Positions 8,621-16,987 of a stretch of 64,000 nt of DNA are shown in pieces. Under the pieces are notes generated by a model, which worked only from the letters and a program-made list of their open reading frames with translations, was not told the origin of the DNA and searched no databases. Origin of the DNA: a virus; the IMG/VR virus record IMGVR_UViG_3300034198_024209, positions 24,650-88,649 of that record; one strand, 5' to 3'. How positions within the stretch are numbered: the stretch's first letter is position 1; every line of letters begins with the position of its first letter. A program made the translations under genes and the position numbers.

Positions 8621-8899
8621 ATGGAAAAAGATATATATATTCCTTTTACTGCAGCTCAATATGCAGAAGGACTAGAACTACAAGCAATTTTAGTAAAATG
8701 CAAAGAATGCATAGATGATCTTTTTGGTGAAGGATACTCCAAAACTAACCCAGCTCTTGTTGGATCAATGTTTCAGGGCATTCTTCACTCTTATGACAAT
8801 ACTCAGCTCTTACAGCACTTAAGTACTATAAATAAAACTATAGAGTGGGTAGGAGAGAAGATACAACATCACGCATATGTTTGTGCAAAACATTTATGA
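8621..8899 (+). CDS. Small protein between nrdB and nrdA (92 aa)
   Basis: It begins MEKDIYIPFTAAQYAEG and is mostly helical, with two Cys near residues 27-30 (KCKEC). It overlaps the large RNR subunit by the ATGA arrangement, so its translation is tied to nrdA. I recognise no family. Placement inside the reductase operon suggests an accessory role, which is inference only. Confidence 0.7.
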   Translation: MEKDIYIPFTAAQYAEGLELQAILVKCKECIDDLFGEGYSKTNPALVGSMFQGILHSYDNTQLLQHLSTINKTIEWVGEKIQHHAYVCAKHL

Positions 8900-10593
8900 A
8901 AAAAGACTGTTATTGGCTAAATAAAGACTCTAGAAAATTCCTTGAAAGAGGATATTTGTTAGAGGGCGAATCCCCAGAGGATCGTATAGATGATATATGT
9001 AAAGCAGCTTCGAAAATCCTAAACAGCTACAAAATTTTATTAAGTGATGATGTAGATAAAACATTGTTTCAAGATTTTGAGGAAAAATTTAGCGATTACC
9101 TTTGCAGAGGATTCTATTCATTGAGTTCGCCCATTTGGGCGAACTTTGGTAGAGATAGGGGGCTGCCCATAAGTTGTTTTGGTAGCTTTATTCCAGACAG
9201 CATGGAGGGGATAATGTATAAGCTTGCTGAGGTCGGCATGATGACAAAATATGGTGGTGGTACATCTGCTTTCTTTGGCGATCTGAGAGGTAGGGGGGAC
9301 TCTATCTCGTCTGGTGGCGAGTCTACTGGATCAGTGCATTTTATGGAGTTATACAATAAGCTGATGAATGTAGTCTCTCAAGGCAACGTTCGCCGAGGGT
9401 CATTTGCTGCGTATCTTACTATCGATCACAAAGATATTAATGAGTTTCTTCAAATTAGGGACGAGGGACATGAGATCCAGCAGATGTCTTTTGGAGTTTG
9501 TGTTAGCGACGGTTGGATGAAAGAAATGGTGGCAGGAGACAAAGAAAAAAGAAAGATATGGGGAAAGGTAATTCAAAAACGATTTGAAACTGGATACCCG
9601 TATATATTCTTTAAGGATAATGCTAATAATAATGCTCCATCTATCTACAAAGAAACTGATCGTCAAATTTATGCTAGTAACTTATGCTCTGAAATAATGC
9701 TATCAAGCTCAGTAAATGAATCATTTGTTTGTAATTTGTCATCATTAAACCTAGAGAAATGGGATGAGCTAGTCCAAACAGACGCAATTGAAATACTTGT
9801 GGTATTTCTTGATGCGGTCATGCAAGAATTTATAACAAAAACCACTGGAAATACATTCATGCAACACGCTCATCAATTTGCTGTTAATCAACGTGCATTA
9901 GGTATTGGTGTGTTGGGGTGGCACTCATACCTACAATTGAATATGACCTCTTTTGAGGGTATGGAAGCTAAATTAAAGAATGCCGAAATCTGGAAAACCA
10001 TCAGGACTAGATGTGATTCTGCTACAGAAAGATTAGCCAGAACCTTTGGAGTTGCCCCGATATACAGTGGCTCAAAGGAGGTTAGACGCAATACCACAAC
10101 ATTAGCTGTTGCCCCCACAACAAGCTCTAGTTTTATATTGGGTCAAGTATCTCCATCGATTGAGCCTCTTAGCAGTAATTATTTTGTGAAAGACCTTGCC
10201 AAAGGAAAATTCACATACAAGAATAATTATTTGAAGAAGTTGCTCAAATCAATGGGTCAAGATACTGACGAGACATGGTCTTCAATTCTGGTGAATGGTG
10301 GATCTGTTCAGCATCTTGATTTTTTATCACAACAAGAAAAAGATGTATTTAAAACCTTTGAGGAAATCTCACAACTTGAAATTGTGAATCAAGCAATTCA
10401 AAGACAAAAATACATTGATCAAGGTCAATCACTAAATTTGATGATACCATCAAACACAAAGCCGAAAGATGTAAATGAGTTATTGATTCATGGTTGGGAG
10501 AACGGTATAAAAGCGTTTTACTATCAAAGAAGCTCTAACCCTTCTCAAAAGTTGGCCAGATCTATTTTGTCTTGTAAATCCTGTGAGGCTTAA
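8896..10593 (+). CDS. nrdA: Class I ribonucleotide reductase, large (alpha) subunit
   Basis: I place the start at 8896 (ATGA overlap) rather than at an upstream in-frame ATG at 8845 that lies inside the previous gene. The 566-residue protein has PISCFGS with redox Cys94, NLCSE (262-266) with the thiyl radical Cys264, CNLSSLNL with Cys279, the substrate-loop motif around SLNLMIP, and a C-terminal CKSC pair for thioredoxin or glutaredoxin reduction. It lacks the roughly 90-residue N-terminal ATP-cone, so dATP feedback inhibition is probably absent, as in several phage enzymes. Confidence 0.95.
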   Translation: MKKDCYWLNKDSRKFLERGYLLEGESPEDRIDDICKAASKILNSYKILLSDDVDKTLFQDFEEKFSDYLCRGFYSLSSPIWANFGRDRGLPISCFGSFIPDSMEGIMYKLAEVGMMTKYGGGTSAFFGDLRGRGDSISSGGESTGSVHFMELYNKLMNVVSQGNVRRGSFAAYLTIDHKDINEFLQIRDEGHEIQQMSFGVCVSDGWMKEMVAGDKEKRKIWGKVIQKRFETGYPYIFFKDNANNNAPSIYKETDRQIYASNLCSEIMLSSSVNESFVCNLSSLNLEKWDELVQTDAIEILVVFLDAVMQEFITKTTGNTFMQHAHQFAVNQRALGIGVLGWHSYLQLNMTSFEGMEAKLKNAEIWKTIRTRCDSATERLARTFGVAPIYSGSKEVRRNTTTLAVAPTTSSSFILGQVSPSIEPLSSNYFVKDLAKGKFTYKNNYLKKLLKSMGQDTDETWSSILVNGGSVQHLDFLSQQEKDVFKTFEEISQLEIVNQAIQRQKYIDQGQSLNLMIPSNTKPKDVNELLIHGWENGIKAFYYQRSSNPSQKLARSILSCKSCEA

Positions 10594-10612
10594 AACACAT
10601 ATTTCACAAACT

Positions 10613-10909
10613 ATGAAAGCTATATTAGAGTTCGATTTGCCAGAAGATTCAAATGACCATGAATGTGCCGTAAAGGGCATTGAAATGAGAATCCTAATCA
10701 GTGACCTTTTAAATGAAATCCGCAGTAAACTAAAATACGACGGGGGTGAGTTTGCTGGTCAATGGTGTGTTGAAGAATATAAAGAAAGTGAATCTGGAGA
10801 GTATATTTCTGAAAAGGTTGATAAAACTGCTTGTGATCATACCCTTGAAAAAGTGAGAGATTGGTTAATAAAAGAAATGACTGAAAGAAACATTCCTGAG
10901 TTAATATAA
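10613..10909 (+). CDS. Conserved small phage protein (98 aa)
   Basis: The start at 10613 gives MKAILEFDLPEDSNDHECAVKG, a beginning seen in many tailed-phage small proteins (MKA.LEF.LPE..). An upstream in-frame ATG at 10583 lies inside nrdA. Short acidic helices follow. The function of the family is unknown. It directly follows nrdA and so probably shares its transcript. Confidence 0.75.
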   Translation: MKAILEFDLPEDSNDHECAVKGIEMRILISDLLNEIRSKLKYDGGEFAGQWCVEEYKESESGEYISEKVDKTACDHTLEKVRDWLIKEMTERNIPELI

Positions 10910-10911
10910 GT

Positions 10912-11085
10912 ATGCTGGCTTATATACAAAAAAAAATACCGTTTAAGGTATCACTTATACAAAATAAAAATAAAAGTTGGCATAAACCTGTATGCGTAAG
11001 ATCTAGAATGCTTATGGATGGAAGGCTAAAGCCACAAGAGTTTCATTGGATGATATTCTCAATCCACCTGAAATATATTAAATAA
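10912..11085 (+). CDS. Small basic hypothetical protein (57 aa)
   Basis: The ATG follows the previous stop after 2 bases. The product begins MLAYIQKKIPFKVSLIQNK and is Lys/Arg/Trp-rich with no recognisable motif. Tight spacing supports it being real; its length and AT-rich composition leave doubt. Confidence 0.5.
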   Translation: MLAYIQKKIPFKVSLIQNKNKSWHKPVCVRSRMLMDGRLKPQEFHWMIFSIHLKYIK

Positions 11086-11092
11086 AATATTT

Positions 11093-11239
11093 ATGAGATT
11101 TGTAAATAAAGCTAAATATTATTTTAGGAGATTTCTTATGAGATTTCTTAATCTTTGTCCGTATTGCCTGTCAAAAGTAAACGAGACAAGAAATAGAACA
11201 TATATTTGTCCTATTTGTAATCATAGATCTAACTTATAG
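11093..11239 (+). CDS. Mini zinc-ribbon protein (48 aa)
   Basis: The product starts MRFVNKAKYYFRRFLMRF, a basic amphipathic segment, followed by CPYC and CPIC pairs 16 residues apart, which is the spacing of a treble-clef or ribbon zinc site. It may bind nucleic acid or protein. It sits between small proteins and the thyX leader. Confidence 0.6.
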   Translation: MRFVNKAKYYFRRFLMRFLNLCPYCLSKVNETRNRTYICPICNHRSNL

Positions 11240-11252
11240 AAGTAAGTTTATT

Positions 11253-11310
11253 AAGTGGGGCAACAACTCGTTGCCCCACTTGGGGCAATGAGAGCATAAT
11301 AACTTATTGC
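11253..11310 (+). promoter_or_regulatory. Structured leader upstream of thyX with competing hairpins
   Basis: Stem I (11253-11281) pairs aagtggggcaac with gttgccccactt perfectly around a 5-nt loop. Stem II (11271-11288) pairs ttgcccc with ggggcaa and uses the same 3' strand of stem I, so the two exclude each other. A third weaker pairing, gcaat (11285) with attgc (11306), competes with stem II. No T-run follows stem I. This is the layout of an attenuator or riboregulator; the ligand, if any, is unknown. The rest of the 163-base gap before thyX is AT-rich without further visible features. Confidence 0.5.
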
Positions 11311-11402
11311 AATCCATTTTTTGTTATAAAAATGCATACATATTTGTAACAAAAAAAGTATCAAAATCCTGCAATCAAAATCTACCACCACACACCAAAC
11401 AC

Positions 11403-12362
11403 ATGCAACTTGAGCTAGATCAACAACCTAAAGTTAAACTCGTTTCAGTAACACAACCGCTAGTTAAAAATATTGGGACAGCCGAAGAGTTGATAGTTTA
11501 TTGCGCTAGAGTATCAAATCCAGATAATCAATTAAATAAAGAAACCTCCGCAAAACTCCTAAATTATTGTATAGATCATGGGCATTGGTCTCCTTTTGAA
11601 ATGGCTTCAATGACTGTAGAGATAACAACCTCTAGAGCCATAGCCGCTCAAATACTTAGACATAGAAGTTTTAGTTTTCAAGAGTTCTCACAAAGGTATT
11701 CCAGTGTATCCGGTGCACAAGAATTGACATGGAGAGCTCAGGGAAAAACCAATAGACAGGTTGGAGAGGAAGAAATTGAATTGTCTGAAAAACTTAAAGA
11801 AAAAATTTATCTATCTCAACGTCTTTCGCTTGATGTATATAACAGCTTACTAGAGGAAGGTGTGGCAAGGGAGTGTGCAAGGATGATCCTTCCGCTCAAT
11901 ACCTCCACTACTCTATATATGACAGGCACAGTAAGGTCTTGGATCCACTATCTTGACCTTAGGCTTGATGCATCTACTCAAATGGAGCATCAAATTATAG
12001 CACAAAAAATAAAAGATATTTTTATTGGTGAGTTCCCAGTAGTATCAGATGCACTTGGTTTTCAATGTATAGATTGCTCTAATGTAAATTTAAGCGAATT
12101 ACATGAACAAATAATCAGCAATTTTTATGTTGCAGATCAAATGTGGAGTACCAATTGCATAAACTTTAATGTAAGTGAAATTAAAAGACTTAGCCTTGGC
12201 GAATATTACTTTGAAGTCAGGGGCGAACCAGTAAATGGGTTAGATGACCTTGGTTCGACCATAGTTGGAGTAATGAAGATTATTGACGGTGAATATATCG
12301 TAGACTACTGCGAAGTTAATAAAATAGGAGAACACAAAAAATTAGCTTATGAAAATTATTAA
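11403..12362 (+). CDS. thyX: Flavin-dependent thymidylate synthase with C-terminal extension
   Basis: The ThyX motif RHR-x7-S is present (RHR at 86-88, S96), preceded by HWSPFE (61-66). ThyX makes dTMP from dUMP using FAD, NADPH and methylene-tetrahydrofolate. I chose the ATG at 11403; the open frame upstream lies in the structured leader. At 319 residues it is about 70-90 longer than a typical ThyX, the excess being a C-terminal segment (after about residue 240) with no recognised motif. The 3' end overlaps the next gene by 14 bases. Confidence 0.93.
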   Translation: MQLELDQQPKVKLVSVTQPLVKNIGTAEELIVYCARVSNPDNQLNKETSAKLLNYCIDHGHWSPFEMASMTVEITTSRAIAAQILRHRSFSFQEFSQRYSSVSGAQELTWRAQGKTNRQVGEEEIELSEKLKEKIYLSQRLSLDVYNSLLEEGVARECARMILPLNTSTTLYMTGTVRSWIHYLDLRLDASTQMEHQIIAQKIKDIFIGEFPVVSDALGFQCIDCSNVNLSELHEQIISNFYVADQMWSTNCINFNVSEIKRLSLGEYYFEVRGEPVNGLDDLGSTIVGVMKIIDGEYIVDYCEVNKIGEHKKLAYENY

Positions 12363-12705
12363 AAAACAATATCAGCCAGAAGAGAATGAATATATAAATG
12401 ATTTTACTGGTGTATCATTTTCGGAATTTGACCCAGGCTGTACTTTAAAAATCAGTTTTGGTTATGGATCAGAGTTTGATGGAGCCAAAATTCAATTGGA
12501 CTTAACAGATGAAGATGTTAAACCGATTCTTGAAATGATTAGAGGTAAATTATGCCATCAAACTAAAGGTTACTTAGAACAAAAATTGAGTGAAACGGAA
12601 GACAATTATGATGCAGCAATGCAAACCAGAGACTGGGGTGCATGTGATTTAGTAGGTAATTGTATGTCTCTGTATAGATTCTTGTTGGATAAAAAATACG
12701 AATAA
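12349..12705 (+). CDS. Hypothetical phage protein (118 aa)
   Basis: It starts inside the thyX 3' end (ATGAAAATTATT) and its stop shares a base with the next ATG, so three genes are coupled. The N-terminal half is beta-rich (TLKISFGYGSEFDGAKIQLD) and the C-terminal half helical. No family is recognised. Confidence 0.65.
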   Translation: MKIIKKQYQPEENEYINDFTGVSFSEFDPGCTLKISFGYGSEFDGAKIQLDLTDEDVKPILEMIRGKLCHQTKGYLEQKLSETEDNYDAAMQTRDWGACDLVGNCMSLYRFLLDKKYE

Positions 12706-13247
12706 TGAATATATTTGTAATTGACTTAGACCCACGAATTGCTGCAAGGCACTTAGTGGATAAGCATATATCAAAGATGATCACTGAAACAGCACAAATA
12801 CTGTCTAATTGTTTTACATTAGGCAGGATGGCTATGAGTGACTGCCCAAGAAATCAGAAAGGTGAAGCTAGAAAACATTCATATCCACATCATCCATGCT
12901 GCAAATGGGCTCCACAATCCAGAGACAACATGAGATGGTTGGTAGAACATGCAAGAGAGATGGACATAGAAAGAATTCAGCGATTTGGCAAAGTAGATGC
13001 ACACTTTTCTGTTCGCTTTATCAATTGGGCTTTTGACAACCTATCAAGCTCAATAGCCCCTGAGAGTGGGCTAACCCAGTTCGCGCAGGCGATGCCTGAT
13101 GAGTATAAAAGTGATAATGCGGTAGACGCATATAGATCTTATTATTCTCTCGGAAAGGCACATCTGCATAAATGGACAAGAAATAAACCAAATTGGATAG
13201 AAGAAATAATAAATGGACACAAAATTAGAGAAGGAATTATCGGATAA
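12705..13247 (+). CDS. Conserved phage protein of the pyrimidine-dimer glycosylase-like type
   Basis: The 180-residue product begins MNIFVIDLDPRIAARHLVDKHISKM and contains HPCCKWAPQSRDNMRWLVEH, FAQAMPDEYK and KWTRNKPNW. These blocks define a widespread phage family, of about 150-200 residues, often placed near endonuclease V-type pyrimidine-dimer DNA glycosylases. The activity is not proven for phage members. It overlaps the next gene by 35 bases. Confidence 0.75.
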   Translation: MNIFVIDLDPRIAARHLVDKHISKMITETAQILSNCFTLGRMAMSDCPRNQKGEARKHSYPHHPCCKWAPQSRDNMRWLVEHAREMDIERIQRFGKVDAHFSVRFINWAFDNLSSSIAPESGLTQFAQAMPDEYKSDNAVDAYRSYYSLGKAHLHKWTRNKPNWIEEIINGHKIREGIIG

Positions 13248-13692
13248 ATATCCCAAAATACTTAGATACATGGACGGAGACCCAATGATTACTTGCATGG
13301 CCTTTGGAATAGAATGCAACAATGGATGGTATTCATTGATAGATAGATGTATGGGAAAACTTCAGTATTTCTGCGACACATGCACTAAGATGGGAAACCC
13401 AATTCAGGTAGTTGCTGACCAGATCAAAGAGAAATATGGAACACTTCGTTTCTATTTTAGTGTTGATGGAGAAGAGAATGACTATCAGATTCAATATTCA
13501 ATTATTGAAGATATAATAAATGGCGCTGAAGCTGAGGCTGCACATACATGCGAAATAACCGGAGAAAACGGGTCCTTATGCAAAAAGGGTGCATGGTATA
13601 AAACACTGTGCAGGCAAAGCGCAAAGCAGCATGGATACGTAGCCTCAGACATACAGCTACAAAAATATTGGGACTCACTAGAAAAAATATAA
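13213..13692 (+). CDS. Conserved phage protein (159 aa)
   Basis: It contains CNNGWYSLIDRCMGKL, VVADQIKEKYGTLRFYFSV and a Cys-containing region (HTCEITGENGSLC), a pattern I associate with a common phage family in which the QIKEKfGtLRFYy segment is the most constant. Function is unknown. It starts within the previous gene and ends 2 bases before the next. Confidence 0.7.
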   Translation: MDTKLEKELSDKYPKILRYMDGDPMITCMAFGIECNNGWYSLIDRCMGKLQYFCDTCTKMGNPIQVVADQIKEKYGTLRFYFSVDGEENDYQIQYSIIEDIINGAEAEAAHTCEITGENGSLCKKGAWYKTLCRQSAKQHGYVASDIQLQKYWDSLEKI

Positions 13693-13694
13693 CA

Positions 13695-14003
13695 ATGAGT
13701 GACGAAGATATTGACGAATATGCGTTTTATAAGAGTGGATTATCATCTCATGGATGTCTTGAAAATTTAGATAAATATGCAAGAGATGCAATTACTGAAT
13801 ATGGCAAAATTATTCGTAGAATGCAGCTAGAAAAAATAAAGAACGGTTTTCAGGGGTGTTGTTATGCATGTGAAGTGGTTGGGATCACCAATCAAAAGCT
13901 AGAATCCAAGATATCTAAAATGGAGGAATCTATAAATAAACTTGGCGAAACAATAGAAATAATGGACAACTTAATAAAGTCATACAAAAAAGATGGAAAT
14001 TAA
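13695..14003 (+). CDS. Hypothetical helical protein (102 aa)
   Basis: The start at 13695 (MSDEDIDEYAFYKSG) is chosen over an upstream in-frame ATG at 13608 that lies inside the previous gene. The C-terminal 45 residues (KLESKISKMEESINKLGE) form a predicted coiled coil. There are three Cys in the middle (GCCYAC). Function unknown. Confidence 0.6.
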   Translation: MSDEDIDEYAFYKSGLSSHGCLENLDKYARDAITEYGKIIRRMQLEKIKNGFQGCCYACEVVGITNQKLESKISKMEESINKLGETIEIMDNLIKSYKKDGN

Positions 14004-14244
14004 ATTATTAAGAAATCAGACAAGCAACATACATACATTTGCTGTTAGATATGAAGACAGCAAAGAGTATTTAGTTAATATAGTTAAGCAAGGTGACATA
14101 AAAACAGTTGAGTCTGTTTCTCACCGTGGAGTAGAGCTTAATCAAACCAATGAGCAGGAAAACGCTATTAAAAGTAGTATTCTTGAGGCAGTTGAATTAG
14201 AGATTTTAAAAAATAAAACCCAATCAACTCTAACTACTACCTAA
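13993..14244 (+). CDS. Hypothetical protein (83 aa)
   Basis: It overlaps the previous gene by 11 bases. The beta-rich N-terminus (IKLLRNQTSNIHTFAVRYE) is followed by a helix. No family is recognised. Confidence 0.55.
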   Translation: MEIKLLRNQTSNIHTFAVRYEDSKEYLVNIVKQGDIKTVESVSHRGVELNQTNEQENAIKSSILEAVELEILKNKTQSTLTTT

Positions 14245-14252
14245 CAAACAAA

Positions 14253-14447
14253 ATGATCATCACAAGAAAATCTCCAATAAGTAAATTAGAGCATTCAATG
14301 GATCTGGACATAACAGAGGAACAGATCCAAAAGTGGCAGCAAGGTGAATTGATTCAAAATGCCTTTCCTAATTTAAGTGCAAGCGAAAGAGAATTCATTA
14401 AAACTGGAATTACTGACGAAGAGTGGGACTTAGCGTTTAAGGAGTAG
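14253..14447 (+). CDS. Hypothetical acidic protein (64 aa)
   Basis: The sequence LTEEQIQKW-like (DITEEQIQKWQQGELIQNAF) followed by LSASEREFIKTGITDEEW is a pattern common among small phage proteins that I know only as hypothetical. It lies 8 bases after the previous gene. Confidence 0.6.
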   Translation: MIITRKSPISKLEHSMDLDITEEQIQKWQQGELIQNAFPNLSASEREFIKTGITDEEWDLAFKE

Positions 14448-14510
14448 CGTGTCTTATTTTATAAAAAAAAAGATTGATTTTATCGTTTAAACATATACTT
14501 AAGTCCCTCT

Positions 14511-14897
14511 ATGAACAAAATCAAATACAGAGCATGGAACGAAGAAAATAATAGTTATAAGACTAATGTTTTTCTATCCGCTGACGGCTTAAATTTACTC
14601 TATTTTGAGGATTCTAAAATACTTGCTTTGCCATTACTAAATAGCAAGTTTACTATCGAACAGTATTCGATGTTTGATGACAAAAACGGTAAAGGGATCT
14701 TCGAGAATGATATAGTTAAAGTAAAATACCATTACGCTGATGGCACGGATGACATTGAAGAGGTTATCAAAGTGGTTGTCTTAAACAATGGATCATTCTG
14801 CTTTGGAGATGGCACCATATTTGAATATAAACAGAAACCCTTTAGTGTCATTGAAGTCATAGGAAACATTCACCAAAATCAAGAATTACTTAATTGA
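14511..14897 (+). CDS. YopX-family protein
   Basis: The product starts MNKIKYRAWNEENNSY and carries the YopX core: EQYSMFDDKNGKGIFENDIVKVKY in the middle and SVIEVIGNIHQNQELL at the C-terminus. YopX proteins (about 120-140 residues) are widespread in phages of many hosts and have no established activity. The stop overlaps the next start (TGATG). Confidence 0.85.
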   Translation: MNKIKYRAWNEENNSYKTNVFLSADGLNLLYFEDSKILALPLLNSKFTIEQYSMFDDKNGKGIFENDIVKVKYHYADGTDDIEEVIKVVVLNNGSFCFGDGTIFEYKQKPFSVIEVIGNIHQNQELLN

Positions 14898-14992
14898 TGC
14901 AATATCTGATTAATTCGATCCTAGCTGTAACATTTTTTAGCTTAGCTATTGCTATAGTGCTTGCAGCCTATATAACCACTAAGAAAAAATGA
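14897..14992 (+). CDS. 31-residue single-span membrane peptide
   Basis: The peptide MQYLINSILAVTFFSLAIAI continues hydrophobic to residue 26 and ends with TTKKK. It is linked to both neighbours by start/stop overlaps (TGATG before, ATGA after), which argues strongly that it is translated. A short membrane peptide between YopX and MazG genes could be an inhibitor or a lysis-related peptide; nothing in the sequence decides. Confidence 0.6.
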   Translation: MQYLINSILAVTFFSLAIAIVLAAYITTKKK

Positions 14993-15324
14993 ACAATATA
15001 CAATATACATTCAATTCATATCAAGAGGACGCAGCAAAAACTGCTATATACAAGAACAAGTTAATTTATCCTGTTCTTGGATTAGTTGGGGAAGCTGGAG
15101 AGGTAGCAAACAAAGTAAAGAAGATACTCAGAGACAAAGACGGAAAATTAGACATTGATGATAAAGACAGTATTTCAAAAGAGCTAGGAGATGTACTGTG
15201 GTATTTAGCTGCTTGTGCAACCGACCTCGGGATAGATATGAACGATCTTGCGATAAAAAACCTAGAAAAACTAAATTCTAGAGCAGAACGAAACACGATC
15301 TCCGGTAGCGGAGACAACAGATAA
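14989..15324 (+). CDS. mazG: MazG-type nucleoside triphosphate pyrophosphohydrolase
   Basis: The 111-residue protein has the all-alpha NTP-PPase signature: E35-x-x-E38 in GLVGEAGEV, then E65-x-x-D68 in ISKELGDVLWYLA. MazG enzymes hydrolyse (d)NTPs to monophosphates and pyrophosphate, cleaning nucleotide pools; some phage MazG proteins have been proposed to act on alarmones. Located with RNR, ThyX and RNase H it completes a nucleotide metabolism block. Confidence 0.9.
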   Translation: MNNIQYTFNSYQEDAAKTAIYKNKLIYPVLGLVGEAGEVANKVKKILRDKDGKLDIDDKDSISKELGDVLWYLAACATDLGIDMNDLAIKNLEKLNSRAERNTISGSGDNR

Positions 15325-15325
15325 A

Positions 15326-15622
15326 ATGCAAAAAGACAAAATTACAATTAAAGACTTACGGCAAAATGGATTTAAAGTAAGGGTTCTTCATACTGACCCA
15401 TACACGATTCCACATACTTTTGATGTGAATGAAAAAGCTTTAGATCTTTCTAAAATTGGAACATGCATAGCGATCAGAGATCCAGAAGGGGTAGAACACA
15501 GGGGAGTAGCCTTGTGTAGCAAGGCTGACAACTGGAACAGAAAACTTGGGAACAAGATAGCTCTAGGTAGGGCCTTAAAAACCGTATCAGATGATTGGTT
15601 GAACAAAATTACTGCAAAGTAG
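15326..15622 (+). CDS. Hypothetical protein (98 aa)
   Basis: It follows mazG after 1 base. It begins MQKDKITIKDLRQNGFKVRV and contains a mixed alpha/beta core with no recognisable motif. Basic overall; function unknown. Confidence 0.6.
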   Translation: MQKDKITIKDLRQNGFKVRVLHTDPYTIPHTFDVNEKALDLSKIGTCIAIRDPEGVEHRGVALCSKADNWNRKLGNKIALGRALKTVSDDWLNKITAK

Positions 15623-15667
15623 TAAAATTAATTGAATTAAAACAATTAGTGCACAAACAATAAAAAA

Positions 15668-15955
15668 ATGACAAACAACAACAAAGAAACGATAGAACTT
15701 AAAAAACAAATAGTTGAATTAACTAGCGAGAATAATCTTTTGCGCGAACTCAATTCAGTTGCTTCTGCTTTTTTAATCGCCGTAAACGTTTATGATGCTG
15801 CTGTATCAGATATGATATCCATAAAAAACAAAATAAACAAATTCTATGCAGATGTGGATAACTCAGAAATTCGTACACAATCTTCTAAGATAACTAAGGC
15901 TAAAAAAGAGGCCGCAAAAAAGAAATCGGCTGTGGTAGCTAAAAAAAGCAAATAG
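15668..15955 (+). CDS. Coiled-coil protein with lysine-rich tail (95 aa)
   Basis: Residues 1-30 form a leucine-heptad-like coiled coil (LKKQIVELTSENNLLREL). The C-terminal 25 residues are almost entirely Lys, Ala, Ser and Val (KAKKEAAKKKSAVVAKKSK), like a histone-type tail suited to nucleic-acid binding. No family is recognised. Confidence 0.65.
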   Translation: MTNNNKETIELKKQIVELTSENNLLRELNSVASAFLIAVNVYDAAVSDMISIKNKINKFYADVDNSEIRTQSSKITKAKKEAAKKKSAVVAKKSK

Positions 15956-15972
15956 CTAAATAAGGAACACAA

Positions 15973-16386
15973 ATGAGCGAAGAAAACGACACACAACAAG
16001 AGGTAGAAAATCCAGTAGAGGAACCTCAAGTCAAATATGATGTAAATATTAAAAGTAATACACAAAAAACTGTATTTATTAATGTTTTTGAATTGGAAAT
16101 GAAACCCAGGATAGATGGGGCTGAGCCACTGTATCTAATTTATACTAGATACCATAATGAGAGCAGTGCAGTTCCTGGAATTCCAGAGGCATTGCCAACT
16201 TCGTTTAGTATCGCAGATTCTAATGGGAATTCTGTTACTTATACCCCTGAAACTAACTATGACTTGCTTTATGCCATTGAAACTTCCATTAATAAGTATG
16301 TAGAAACGAATAATGAGAAACTAAAGCAAGGGGCACTTGAACTAGCAAAAGTCGAAGATAGCGCAAAAGATGAAAACGAAAACTAA
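15973..16386 (+). CDS. Acidic hypothetical protein (137 aa)
   Basis: An acidic N-terminus (MSEENDTQQEVENPVEEP) and acidic C-terminus flank a beta-rich middle. It directly follows the lysine-rich protein and overlaps the next gene by 17 bases. Charge complementarity with the upstream basic protein is noticeable but may be chance. Confidence 0.6.
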   Translation: MSEENDTQQEVENPVEEPQVKYDVNIKSNTQKTVFINVFELEMKPRIDGAEPLYLIYTRYHNESSAVPGIPEALPTSFSIADSNGNSVTYTPETNYDLLYAIETSINKYVETNNEKLKQGALELAKVEDSAKDENEN

Positions 16387-16987
16387 AGAAGTTGCAGAGT
16401 CTACCGCAATTATTGACAAAATTGATGACATTGATGACATTAAAGTGTGCGATAACGAGTACAGCTTTATTGATCCGCTGTTTCAGAGATACATAACAAG
16501 AATCAGAAAGTACAAGCCACAACTTAATTCATATCTGTCTATGTCAGATATTGGTTTGATTAAGCTTGCTGCTGGGTTAAGTTCTAACTCCGCAGCTCTT
16601 CTAAACCAGTTTTGGATTGCAGAATACATAGACGAAGAGAGTCTAACTGCAGAGAGTATAGTCTCTGGAGTAACAAAGATTGTTCACGATATCCATAAAA
16701 TATTTGAAGTTTTAGAGATAGAGTCACTAGTTAAATGTGGAGATATTCCACCTACTATATCCCTTGATTTTGAGTATGATGAAGTAAAGTATCTTGTTGA
16801 ATTGATGGGGGCTGCCTCATTGATGACTGTAATAACTGGAGGTATCCTATCTCAGATATGTGACGATTCAATCGAGGTTGACTGTGCTGAAATCGTTAAA
16901 GACTGTTCCATGTGTTTAGCAATTTGTTCTACGATGCTTGACTATTGTGGAATTTGCTTTAAAGACCTTATAAGCACCAAGGTTTAA
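16370..16987 (+). CDS. Hypothetical helical protein with C-terminal cysteine cluster (205 aa)
   Basis: Mostly helical. The last 45 residues hold eight cysteines (around CDD, VDC, KDC, SMC, AIC, DYC and GIC), which could bind a metal or form disulfides. It starts within the previous gene. Downstream a GC-rich hairpin (17004-17033, tggccgcgag/ctcgcggtca) precedes tRNA-Arg. No family is recognised. Confidence 0.6.
   Translation: MKTKTKEVAESTAIIDKIDDIDDIKVCDNEYSFIDPLFQRYITRIRKYKPQLNSYLSMSDIGLIKLAAGLSSNSAALLNQFWIAEYIDEESLTAESIVSGVTKIVHDIHKIFEVLEIESLVKCGDIPPTISLDFEYDEVKYLVELMGAASLMTVITGGILSQICDDSIEVDCAEIVKDCSMCLAICSTMLDYCGICFKDLISTKV

Noticed and set aside
8845-8895. Upstream ATG for nrdA at 8845
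   Set aside because: It lies within the preceding gene; the ATGA overlap start at 8896 gives the normal N-terminus.
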